A model generated the notes under the pieces. It was not told the DNA's origin and ran no database searches. It worked only from the letters and a program-made list of their open reading frames with translations. From Deltaproteobacteria bacterium (GTDB lineage Bacteria > Myxococcota_A > Polyangia > JAAYKL01), in NCBI GenBank assembly GCA_016935665.1, contig JAFGQN010000123.1:1-39474 (forward strand): a stretch of DNA of 39,474 nt, in the 5' to 3' direction. The position numbers and the translations under genes were made by a program. Shown here one piece after another: positions 32,697-39,474 of this stretch; within the stretch, counting starts at the first letter, position 1, and the number at the start of each line of letters is the position of its first letter.

Positions 32697-34367
32697 TTAT
32701 TTCACACATTTTTTAATGTTGCAGAAGTTGCCATTGAGAATGGCCGCGCCGAACCACGCCAGAAACTGGTCAAAATACAGTTCATTGTGCTCCAGGTCCT
32801 CGTCGTTTCCGCTGGGATCGGTTTTAAGCCCCCACACGTCTCCGTCCTCGTAGAATTCATCCAGCTCGCGACTGAATGCCTCTGCGGCATTCATATCGCC
32901 CATTCCCATGGCAGCGGCCGCCCACATTCCAATTGTTAGATGACTGTGTTCGTTTCTGGAGCGACTGATGGTGCCGCCAGCGAGGTCATTCCACATGTCG
33001 GATTTGGGAACCTGCTCGCCGTTCATCTTGTAAAAGTTGGCCAGATGTGCCGGAGAATTGGGGTCGTCGTCACTGCCGTCATCACTGGCTTTGTCTTCCA
33101 GGAATTCAATGGCGTTTTCCAGAAATTTAACGGCGCGGGGTTCGTTGAACCAGATGGCATCGGTGGCCAGACGCCAGTAGACGCGAATGCCGTCTTTGAA
33201 CATGGACTGCCCGTTATCGTATGCATTGTATCCGGGGCCATTTGCCAATAAATCCCCCCAGGCGTTCATCCAGTCCGGGAGCAGGCCTTTGTCGTAACCG
33301 GGATTGGCTTCGATAGTATCGTAGCATTGATTAATAACGTCATTCCAGTTGTGGTCGTCCCACTGGTCAAATTCGTCGAAGATGCGGTACCACGCGGGTG
33401 CAAAATAACCGGGGTTTAAACTGTCTTTACTGCCGAATGCGTTGCCTGGAATCACATACTTATAATCTTCAATCATATTATCCCAGATAGAGGTGACGAT
33501 GGACTGGGCGCGATCGTAGTAGCTGACATCTCCGTGACGATGATCGCTCCAGATACCCTGATTCACCAGATGATCTGCAAAAATGAGCGCCAGGGCAATG
33601 TCTTCATCGGCATCGGTGGCGGCGTTTACACCGTTTTCGTCAAATATTCCACCCTGTTCATTGCAGTGCCAGTTGTAGACAAATCCGTTCCACATGTGGT
33701 CTTCGGCAGCGCCCCAGATCTTATTAAAATAGCTCTGGTCATTGGCGTAGAGCGCCAGAATCATTCCGTATCCGACACCCTCGGACACCGCGTCATTGGG
33801 GTATTCGGATTTGGGCCGGTGCACCAGAGGAACAGAATATTTGTCAATATTTCGTTTCTTCAGACCGTCCCACGTGGCCAGGAGTGCCGGTGTCCAGTCT
33901 TTTTCCACACGGGCGTCACCGTTGGTTTGCTCGATGGGGTAATCAACCGGCTCTGTTTCCTCTTCGGTTTCCTGCTCCGAACCGGTTTCGGTGTCTGCAT
34001 CACTGTCGCTATCTCCGTCCCCATCCGAGTCCGAGTCCGAGTCCGCATCACTGTCCCCATCTGAGTCTGCGTCTGAATCCGAATCGGAATCGCCATCTGC
34101 ATCGCCATCACTGACGTCGCCGCTGGTGTAGCAACCGGGTTCGCCATCGACGGTGCCGCAGACTTTTGATTCGTCAGCACAATTTTGAATTTCCGTCCAC
34201 TGCTGTGATGTGCATTCCATTAGAGCGCCATCGTAACAGCCGGTTTCCCCATCGCTATTGCAGCTGCTGCCGGCAATGGCGGCATTGGACATCATATCCC
34301 CGCCGCAGGCGGCGCTGAAAATGCCAAATGGTATGAGGATTGAAATAAGAAAAGAAATGTGTTTCAC
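32697..34367 (-). CDS. Glycoside hydrolase family 8 lipoprotein
   Basis: A 556-residue surface glycosidase; GH8 members cut cellulose, chitosan, lichenan or xylan. The GTG start at 34367 follows GGAG and gives a lipoprotein signal ending in SAAC (cysteine 21). Residues about 35-80 hold a six-cysteine module (CNSDGETGCYDG and later C residues), then an Asp/Ser/Gly spacer (86-127). The catalytic domain (about 145-550) shows the GH8 signature SEGVGYGM, with proton donor Glu196, and ATDADEDIALAL (250-261) around the substrate-binding aspartates. Both appear intact, so activity is likely, unlike the GH10-like protein in this window. It converges on the FHA gene with a 49-base gap. Confidence 0.87.
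   Translation of the reverse strand: MKHISFLISILIPFGIFSAACGGDMMSNAAIAGSSCNSDGETGCYDGALMECTSQQWTEIQNCADESKVCGTVDGEPGCYTSGDVSDGDADGDSDSDSDADSDGDSDADSDSDSDGDGDSDSDADTETGSEQETEEETEPVDYPIEQTNGDARVEKDWTPALLATWDGLKKRNIDKYSVPLVHRPKSEYPNDAVSEGVGYGMILALYANDQSYFNKIWGAAEDHMWNGFVYNWHCNEQGGIFDENGVNAATDADEDIALALIFADHLVNQGIWSDHRHGDVSYYDRAQSIVTSIWDNMIEDYKYVIPGNAFGSKDSLNPGYFAPAWYRIFDEFDQWDDHNWNDVINQCYDTIEANPGYDKGLLPDWMNAWGDLLANGPGYNAYDNGQSMFKDGIRVYWRLATDAIWFNEPRAVKFLENAIEFLEDKASDDGSDDDPNSPAHLANFYKMNGEQVPKSDMWNDLAGGTISRSRNEHSHLTIGMWAAAAMGMGDMNAAEAFSRELDEFYEDGDVWGLKTDPSGNDEDLEHNELYFDQFLAWFGAAILNGNFCNIKKCVK
33987..34112 (-). repeat. Asp/Ser-coding low-complexity repeat in the GH8 spacer
   Basis: A simple-sequence stretch of six-base units reading GAC/GAT plus TCN/GGN/GCN encodes about 42 residues of alternating Asp with Ser, Gly or Ala. 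It acts as the flexible, possibly calcium-binding spacer between the lipid anchor and the GH8 domain. Such tracts can change length by slippage. Confidence 0.75.
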
Positions 34368-34668
34368 CTTAAGTCTCCATTGGGTTTTGTGCCAAAATTG
34401 CAATATTGCTCCGCGTGCGCGACGCCAGCAAAATAGCGAATTTTCACGTCGAAGCAATTCATTCTAAAGAGATGATGCGTCCTCTTCTGATTGTAACAAT
34501 ACCGGAAAACAGTCACACTGTACAGAGTAGAGTCCATATCTGTGAGAACCTTTCAGTTTTTTTCAAAAATGTCATGTTTGAACCATCGCGGGCTCGACAA
34601 GCGTCAGATGTTTTTATAAGTAACAACAGCCCGACGAATCGGGCCAGACAACCTTCCAGGAGTATTCT
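34368..34668. other. Divergent intergenic region between the GH8 gene and purB
   Basis: This roughly 300-base stretch must hold the promoters of both divergent genes. It is AT-rich in the middle (around 34550-34620). I could not assign a clear -35/-10 pair. The only distinct structure is the hairpin at 34629-34644; no small gene was recognised. Confidence 0.4.
34629..34644 (+). other. Hairpin in the purB leader
   Basis: GCCCGA-CGAA-TCGGGC forms a perfect six-base stem with a four-base loop, about ten bases upstream of the purB ribosome-binding site (AGGAG). It may tune translation or transcript stability. No purine riboswitch or PurR-type box was recognised. Confidence 0.4.
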
Positions 34669-36117
34669 ATGGGAACAGATTTATACACCGAGCCACTGGT
34701 CAGTCGATACACCAGTAAACATATGCAGGAGCTGTTCAGTCCGGATCATAAATTTCGTACATGGAAAAAATGCTGGATTGCACTGGCGGAATCTCAAAGG
34801 GAGTTGGGACTGACCGATATCGTCACCGAAGAGGCTCTGACAGACATGAAGGCAAACGCAATGGACATTGACTATGTCACCGCCGCCGAAAAAGAAAAAG
34901 AGTTGCGTCACGATGTGATGGCGCATGTGTATGCGTTTGGCGGTCAGGCGCAAAAAGCCGCCGGGATTATTCATTTGGGGGCGACCAGTCAGTATGTGGT
35001 GTGCAACACCGATTTGTCTATACAACGAGATGCTCTGGCATACATCAAAGCGGATTTGGTTAAAGCCATTGCAGAACTGACCAAAACGGTGAAACGGCTG
35101 AAGTCTGTTCCCGTGCTGGGGGCAACGCACTTTCAGGTGGCCCAGCCCACCACCATGGGAAAACGGTTCACGCTTGCCATTCAGGATTTGCTGATGGATT
35201 TGGATGCCCTTGAGTGGGTGGAAAAACAGATCCACGCGCGGGGCGCCAAAGGAACCACCGGGACTCAGGCCACATTCCTGAAACTGTTTAAGGGAGACAG
35301 TGAAAAGGTTTTAAAGTTGGACGAGATGGTCTCCAGAAAGTTGGGATTCGACCGCTCATTTGCGGTTACCGGGCAAACCTATCCCCGAAAGCTCGATACC
35401 AAAATTGTGGAAGTTTTGGCCGGTATCGCCGCCAGCGCGCACTGGGTGGGCACAAATATTCGATTGCTCTCCGGGCTAAAGGAGCTGGATGAACCGTTTG
35501 GCAAGAAACAGGTGGGCTCCTCGGCAATGGCGTACAAACGCAATCCCATGCGTTCGGAGCGGATGTGTTCCCTGGCCCGAAAACTGATGAATCTGCCTGT
35601 CAATTTTCACGCCACCCATGCCAATCAGTGGCTGGAGCGCACCCTGGACGACTCTGCAATCCGCCGTATGGATATTCCCCAGGCCTTTTTATTGGCGGAT
35701 GCCGTGCTGGGATTGCTCATTAATGTCGGCGGCGGTCTCATCGCCAATACTGCAGCCATTAACAACCGAATGAAAGCGGAACTGCCCTTCCTTGCCACAG
35801 AAGAAATTCTGATGGCGTCCGTGGAAAAGGGCGCCAGCCGTCAGGTGGCCCATGAAGCGGTACGTGATCACTCCGTGGAAGTGGCCCGGCTGGTTAAAGA
35901 CGAGGGGAAACCCAATGATTTGCTGGATCGGTTGGCGTCAGATGAGCGTATTCCTTTGACCGCCGAAGAATTGCACCAGATAGCCGGTGATCCCGTTCGA
36001 TTCATTGGGTTGAGTATATCTCAGGTCGATGCATTTTGCCGGGATATTGTAGAGCCACGCCTCGACGCATACTCCTCCATTCTGGATGGGGCTGACGAAG
36101 AACGCGTTCAGCTGTAA
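34669..36117 (+). CDS. purB: Adenylosuccinate lyase, animal-like type
   Basis: A 482-residue enzyme that cleaves SAICAR to AICAR and adenylosuccinate to AMP in purine synthesis. The superfamily signature GSSAMAYKRNPMRSE, with the catalytic serine loop, is clear, as is the first catalytic-histidine region LGATHFQVAQP. Several stretches (GSSAMAYKRNPMRSER, QWLERTLDDSAIRR, ELPFLATEEILMA) closely resemble the human enzyme as I recall it, and the length (about 480) is that of the animal type rather than the shorter Bacillus-type PurB (about 430). AGGAG lies seven bases upstream of the ATG. It stands alone, not next to other pur genes, and is convergent with the DoxX gene. Confidence 0.93.
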   Translation: MGTDLYTEPLVSRYTSKHMQELFSPDHKFRTWKKCWIALAESQRELGLTDIVTEEALTDMKANAMDIDYVTAAEKEKELRHDVMAHVYAFGGQAQKAAGIIHLGATSQYVVCNTDLSIQRDALAYIKADLVKAIAELTKTVKRLKSVPVLGATHFQVAQPTTMGKRFTLAIQDLLMDLDALEWVEKQIHARGAKGTTGTQATFLKLFKGDSEKVLKLDEMVSRKLGFDRSFAVTGQTYPRKLDTKIVEVLAGIAASAHWVGTNIRLLSGLKELDEPFGKKQVGSSAMAYKRNPMRSERMCSLARKLMNLPVNFHATHANQWLERTLDDSAIRRMDIPQAFLLADAVLGLLINVGGGLIANTAAINNRMKAELPFLATEEILMASVEKGASRQVAHEAVRDHSVEVARLVKDEGKPNDLLDRLASDERIPLTAEELHQIAGDPVRFIGLSISQVDAFCRDIVEPRLDAYSSILDGADEERVQL

Positions 36118-36126
36118 TTTTAAATT

Positions 36127-36570
36127 TCATGCACCGGCATGCTGCGAACGCATCAGTTTGGCATCAATACTGAACGGACCCGCGCCATGCACAAAGGAAA
36201 GCAGCAGTGCTCCACCAATGGCCATATTTTTCATGAAATTAATCATTTGCATCTGCTGCATCTCCGGCGGTACGGCCCAGAACGCATGAAAGATCAGAGT
36301 GGCTGGAACCAGGAATACAAGCAGCGCCACGACCCCCCAGCGAACCTGATAACCCAGAAGAAGTGACAGGCCGCCTCCGGTTTGCAGTAAAATCGCCCCC
36401 ACCAGAAAGAAGGCTGTCAAAGGCATTCCGGCGGATTCCATGTAGGCCTGAGTTCCCTGAAAATCGAAGATTTTACCCAGCGCACTCATCAGAAAAATGG
36501 CAGATAAACCAAATCGTCCGAGAATGGCAGCAACCTGTTTCGTTCTTTCATTATTTGCAATTGTATTCAT
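36127..36570 (-). CDS. DoxX family membrane protein
   Basis: A 147-residue four-helix membrane protein of the DoxX family. Landmarks are RFGLSAIFLMSALGKIFDFQGT near the N-terminus, AFFLVGAILLQTGGGLSLLLGY, GVVALLVFLVPATLIFHAFW and a C-terminal helix with MKNMAIGGALLLSFVHG. The start at 36570 is chosen for GAGG eight bases upstream; the frame extends 33 codons further without sign of coding. DoxX proteins are linked to redox and respiratory functions in some bacteria, but the reaction is not settled. It lies downstream of dnaB on the same strand after 186 bases and ends nine bases from convergent purB. Confidence 0.82.
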   Translation of the reverse strand: MNTIANNERTKQVAAILGRFGLSAIFLMSALGKIFDFQGTQAYMESAGMPLTAFFLVGAILLQTGGGLSLLLGYQVRWGVVALLVFLVPATLIFHAFWAVPPEMQQMQMINFMKNMAIGGALLLSFVHGAGPFSIDAKLMRSQHAGA

Positions 36571-36756
36571 GCGTAACCTCTCATTTGTGTTGAACCCCCA
36601 ACAAGGCGTCGATTCAAAATTTCGCTCCGTCTTTTGGGAAAAATTAATGATGGTCACCAGGGGGCGCAAGGGCTTAAGTTGCTTTTTGGTATTTGTTTGC
36701 CTGTTTTTGGTATCATTCGTTCAGGGAAAGCCTCTCAAAAGGACTGTTTCCGAAGA

Positions 36757-38187
36757 TCAGTAGTCGCCGGGCCCGTCGGCAAAGGGCGGCGGCTCATCGG
36801 CGAATCCATCCGGTGGGCCGTCCATGGAAAGATTTTCAAATCGCGTGTATTGTCCCTGGAAGGCAAGTCGGACGGAACCGGTTGGTCCGGAGCGCTGTTT
36901 GGCAATGATGATTTCGGCGATGCCTTTATCTTCGGTGTCTTCGTGGTAGACCTCATCCCGGTAGACAAACATGATAATGTCTGCATCCTGCTCGATGGCA
37001 CCGGATTCCCGAAGGTCGCTCATCATGGGCCTCTTGTCCGGGCGGCTTTCCAGTCCGCGATTGAGCTGGGAGAGAGCGATGATGGGGACGTTCACTTCTT
37101 TGGCGAGCATTTTAAGCGTTCGGGAAATCTCTGAAATTTCCTGCTCCCTGTTCATCTGTCTTTTTCCCCCTGCCTGCATCAGCTGGAGGTAGTCGATGAC
37201 GATGAGCCCCAATCCTCTGCTGGCTTTCAATCGCCTCGCCTTGGCGCGAATTTCAATGGGCGTCATGGGCGCAGAGTCATCGAGATAAATCGGGACCTTG
37301 TGCAGAACCCCTGCCGTATCCGTCAATCGACGCCAGTCTGCAGCATCTAGTTTGTTGGGAGAGCGCAGTTTGTTGGCGTCCACTCGTCCCTCAGATGTGA
37401 GCATACGCCGGACTAACTGCTCTTTGGACATCTCGAGAGAGAAGATGATGGCGGGATGACCGGTTTTGGCCGCAGCATTGTACGCCACATTGAGGGCAAA
37501 TGAGGTTTTTCCCATGGCGGGACGTCCAGCCAGGATAATCAGGTCTGTTGGCTGCAATCCGGCCGTCAGCCTGTCCAAATCCTTAAAACCGGTGGTGAGT
37601 CCCGTTATTTCGCCGGAGTGCTGCGCGGCCAGCTCCAGATTTTCAAAGGCCTCTTTAAGTACGCCTGAAATGGGTGAGTAACTCTCGCCAACGCGCTTTT
37701 TCGCCGCCTCAAAGATAGCCTTTTCCGCGCTGTCCAGAAATTCGTCGGCGTCGTCGATGTCGCTGAGGCCTTCCGCCGCCACCTGTTGCGCTGCGTATAT
37801 CATGCGTCGCACCAGCGCTTTTTGCGTAACGATTTTAGCGTAATACTCCACATTTTTGACCGTCGCCACATTGTCGGTCAGATTGTTGAGCGCCATGGGA
37901 CCACCGATTTTTTCGAGATCTCCTTTTTGCGCCAAAGCATTGCCCAGCGTGACATGATCGACGGGCAAACCGGTTCGCGATAATTCACAGATTGCACCGT
38001 AGATGCGCCGATTGGCTTCTACATAGAAATCGTCTTCGGCAATCGAATTCTGAATCAGGAACAATGCTTCGTTGTTCAGCAGAATACATCCAAGGACGGC
38101 AGCTTCAGCATCAGCACTGTACGGAGGAATACGGGCGTCTAACCGCTTTTCGCTCTGGTCACGGTCACGTTTTTCACGAACTGACAC
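36757..38187 (-). CDS. dnaB: Replicative DNA helicase DnaB
   Basis: A 476-residue hexameric helicase that unwinds DNA at the replication fork. The N-terminal primase-interacting domain (from about residue 20, PPYSADAEAAVLGCIL) is followed by the RecA-like motor with Walker A GRPAMGKT (Lys227), Walker B LIVIDYLQLM and the C-terminal arginine-finger region QRSGPTGSV. No intein interrupts it. The GTG at 38187 is preferred over a GTG two codons earlier because GAGGAG is then six bases upstream. The acidic, proline-rich tail (DGFADEPPPFADGPGDY) is lineage-variable. It is last in the rpsF-rpsR-rplI-dnaB cluster, a widespread gene order. Confidence 0.95.
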   Translation of the reverse strand: MSVREKRDRDQSEKRLDARIPPYSADAEAAVLGCILLNNEALFLIQNSIAEDDFYVEANRRIYGAICELSRTGLPVDHVTLGNALAQKGDLEKIGGPMALNNLTDNVATVKNVEYYAKIVTQKALVRRMIYAAQQVAAEGLSDIDDADEFLDSAEKAIFEAAKKRVGESYSPISGVLKEAFENLELAAQHSGEITGLTTGFKDLDRLTAGLQPTDLIILAGRPAMGKTSFALNVAYNAAAKTGHPAIIFSLEMSKEQLVRRMLTSEGRVDANKLRSPNKLDAADWRRLTDTAGVLHKVPIYLDDSAPMTPIEIRAKARRLKASRGLGLIVIDYLQLMQAGGKRQMNREQEISEISRTLKMLAKEVNVPIIALSQLNRGLESRPDKRPMMSDLRESGAIEQDADIIMFVYRDEVYHEDTEDKGIAEIIIAKQRSGPTGSVRLAFQGQYTRFENLSMDGPPDGFADEPPPFADGPGDY

Positions 38188-38243
38188 GAGCACTCCTCTG
38201 GGTTGGACCTGTGTTGGAGTTTAAAAAAGAGAATAAACGATGG

Positions 38244-38687
38244 TTATTGTTTAACAACCCACACTTTGAATTCGGCGAGTTCACCACCAAACAATTTGGC
38301 CTTTACAACGAAATCCCCCAGCGATTTGATGGGTTCTTCAATGATGATGCGGCGTTTGTCCATGGTGATACCCTCTGTGGCCAGTGCTTTCTCGATATCG
38401 GAAGCAGTGACAGAGCCAAACAACTTGTCGTTGTCGCCACTGGGTTTGGCGATGGTAACACTGGTCTCACTCAGACGGGCTTTCACTTCGGCCACTTCAG
38501 CTTTCGCAGCATCGATTTGTTTTTTGATGACGCGCAGCTTGTGCTCCATCTCTTTGATGTTGCGAGGGGTTGCGTAGTCTGCCAGTCCCTGAGGAACCAG
38601 GTAATTGCGACCATAACCGGGTTTTACATTGACGATTTCGCCGGAATCACCCAGATGAGGTACATCTTCTTTTAAAATTACTTTCAT
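38244..38687 (-). CDS. rplI: 50S ribosomal protein L9
   Basis: A 147-residue ribosomal protein that binds 23S rRNA domain V and helps keep reading frame. The N-terminal RNA-binding domain MKVILKEDVPHLGDSGEIVNVKPGYGRNYLVPQGL is canonical, followed by the long connecting helix and the C-terminal domain. The length matches the family. It lies 13 bases after rpsR and 56 bases before dnaB. Confidence 0.97.
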   Translation of the reverse strand: MKVILKEDVPHLGDSGEIVNVKPGYGRNYLVPQGLADYATPRNIKEMEHKLRVIKKQIDAAKAEVAEVKARLSETSVTIAKPSGDNDKLFGSVTASDIEKALATEGITMDKRRIIIEEPIKSLGDFVVKAKLFGGELAEFKVWVVKQ

Positions 38688-38700
38688 GGCCTACCTCCTT

Positions 38701-38940
38701 TTATTTGGGTGAAGTAAACGGCATCAAAGCGATATTACGCGCACGTTTAATTGCCTGACACAGTTGTCTCTGATGTTTGGCACAGGTGCCCGAAATGCGG
38801 CGGGGCACAATTTTACCGCGATCAGACATGAAATATCTGATGGATTGCGGATCTTTATAATCAATTACGAATTCCTTGTCGGCGCAGAATTTACATACGC
38901 GACGACGTCTACTCGGTTTGCGCTGTTTTTTTCCGTTCAT
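38701..38940 (-). CDS. rpsR: 30S ribosomal protein S18, zinc-type
   Basis: A 79-residue ribosomal protein of the small-subunit platform, partner of S6. The core [27 protein letters not shown] and [11 protein letters not shown] is typical. Four cysteines (the CKFC pair and the two in [11 protein letters not shown]) form a likely zinc site; many bacteria have lost these. The ATG at 38940 is chosen over one two codons upstream because AGGAG is then six bases away. It lies nine bases downstream of rpsF. Confidence 0.96.
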   Translation of the reverse strand: MNGKKQRKPSRRRRVCKFCADKEFVIDYKDPQSIRYFMSDRGKIVPRRISGTCAKHQRQLCQAIKRARNIALMPFTSPK

Positions 38941-38949
38941 GACCATCTC

Positions 38950-39474
38950 CTAATCCTCATCTTCCTCAGAGGAATCGTCATCGGCATTATCGTCCGTGGC
39001 GTTCTCTGCAGCCGCGTCGTCATTTACGTCTTCGGCATCTGCATCACCGTCGCTGTCTTTTACTGCTTCCGGTGCGGCATCGTCCGCTGCGGGAGCTGCC
39101 TCTTCGACGGCTTCCTCGGACTCAATAAAAGTGCTGACAAAAGAGATGTCAGATTCATTTATCGGGCGTGCATCCGGATTCACATCTTCGTCAACCTTTA
39201 CCGAGAGGAATTTGATAATGGCGTCGATGGCACGGAAGTTTCGCTCCAGTTCGTGAACCAAATCCTGGTAGCCCAGATAACGCAGATAAATGTAAATGCC
39301 TTTCTGGTGCTTTTTAACCGGATACGCCAGTCTGCGACGTCCCCAGTTTTCGGCGCGTAGCAATTTGCCCTCGAGTCTGCTGATAATATCCTGACAACGC
39401 CCCGCGATGTTATCAATCACATCGGCCTGGGAATCGGGATTCAGGATGAAGATGCTTTCGTACTCTCGGGCCCT
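38950..39474 (-). CDS. rpsF: 30S ribosomal protein S6 with long acidic tail (5' end outside window)
   Basis: S6 binds 16S rRNA and S18 in the small-subunit platform. The frame is open to the window edge, and the first visible residues (REYESIFILNPDSQADV) match the normal N-terminus, so only a few residues are missing. The conserved core includes NWGRRRLAYPVKKHQKGIYIYLRY. After about residue 115 it carries an unusually long acidic, low-complexity tail of about 55 residues, rich in Asp, Glu and Ala and ending in DDDSSEEDED. It is the first gene of the rpsF-rpsR-rplI-dnaB cluster visible here; a short GTG-start version beginning at 39420 would cut away the first strand and is rejected. Confidence 0.95.
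   Translation of the reverse strand, partial: RAREYESIFILNPDSQADVIDNIAGRCQDIISRLEGKLLRAENWGRRRLAYPVKKHQKGIYIYLRYLGYQDLVHELERNFRAIDAIIKFLSVKVDEDVNPDARPINESDISFVSTFIESEEAVEEAAPAADDAAPEAVKDSDGDADAEDVNDDAAAENATDDNADDDSSEEDED

Noticed and set aside
33860-34180. Frame rich in Thr, Arg and Met over the GH8 spacer.
   Set aside because: A frame-shifted reading of the Asp/Ser repeat, not a gene.
36634-37134. A 166-residue plus-strand frame opposite the end of dnaB.
   Set aside because: Shadow of the conserved dnaB gene.
1-39474. CRISPR arrays, tRNA or rRNA genes, insertion sequences and integrases.
   Set aside because: None was recognised on either strand; the repeats seen are coding low-complexity tracts.

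Overview
The window looks like the chromosome of a Gram-negative bacterium of the Myxococcota / former Deltaproteobacteria type. Base composition is moderate, roughly half GC by eye. The signs are lipoproteins with long Asp/Ser/Thr-rich spacers after the lipidated cysteine, a tandem pair of PilT-type ATPases, a lexA-imuA-imuB SOS cassette, an FHA-domain membrane protein, and a sigma factor / FecR-TPR / outer-membrane protein cluster. This lineage call is an inference from gene content; no rRNA or tRNA gene was seen.

Layout. 1-1.2 kb: the window opens inside a type I restriction specificity gene (hsdS) whose 3' end runs into a decayed second gene. 1.2-5.8 kb: small envelope proteins, a leucine-rich-repeat lipoprotein and a CotH-kinase-like lipoprotein. 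6.1-12.9 kb: a tightly packed plus-strand run of a PilT-like ATPase, PilT, MoxR ATPase, DUF58 protein and a TgpA-like transglutaminase, the last four overlapping or nearly so. 13.35-17.7 kb (minus): an RND efflux permease and its lipoprotein adaptor. 18-19.2 kb (minus): a GH10-like lipoprotein that has lost both catalytic glutamates. Divergent from it (19.4-22.4 kb) lie a sigma factor, a FecR-TPR membrane protein and a predicted outer-membrane protein, with a 16-base palindrome between. 22.6-26.3 kb: rimO, a CPBP intramembrane protease, nadC and birA. 26.5-27.3 kb: a secreted/membrane protein that appears to start at CTG. 27.35-30.1 kb (minus): lexA-imuA-imuB. 30.4-32.6 kb: a small outer-membrane protein and an FHA-DUF4013-like protein. 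32.7-34.4 kb (minus): a GH8 glycosidase lipoprotein. 34.7-36.1 kb: purB of the type that resembles the animal enzyme. 36.1-39.5 kb (minus): the conserved rpsF-rpsR-rplI-dnaB cluster followed by a DoxX protein.

How the parts work together. Three surface lipoproteins (CotH-like, GH10-like, GH8) share the same kind of acidic/hydroxylated spacer, suggesting polysaccharide-directed proteins displayed on the cell surface. The GH10-like pseudoenzyme and the adjacent sigma/FecR/outer-membrane genes may form a carbohydrate-sensing surface signalling locus; this is the best candidate for an undescribed system here and is inference. The SOS cassette has a candidate self-operator made of three overlapping half-sites of an unfamiliar sequence.

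All calls come from reading sequence and protein motifs by eye; no database search or structure prediction was run.
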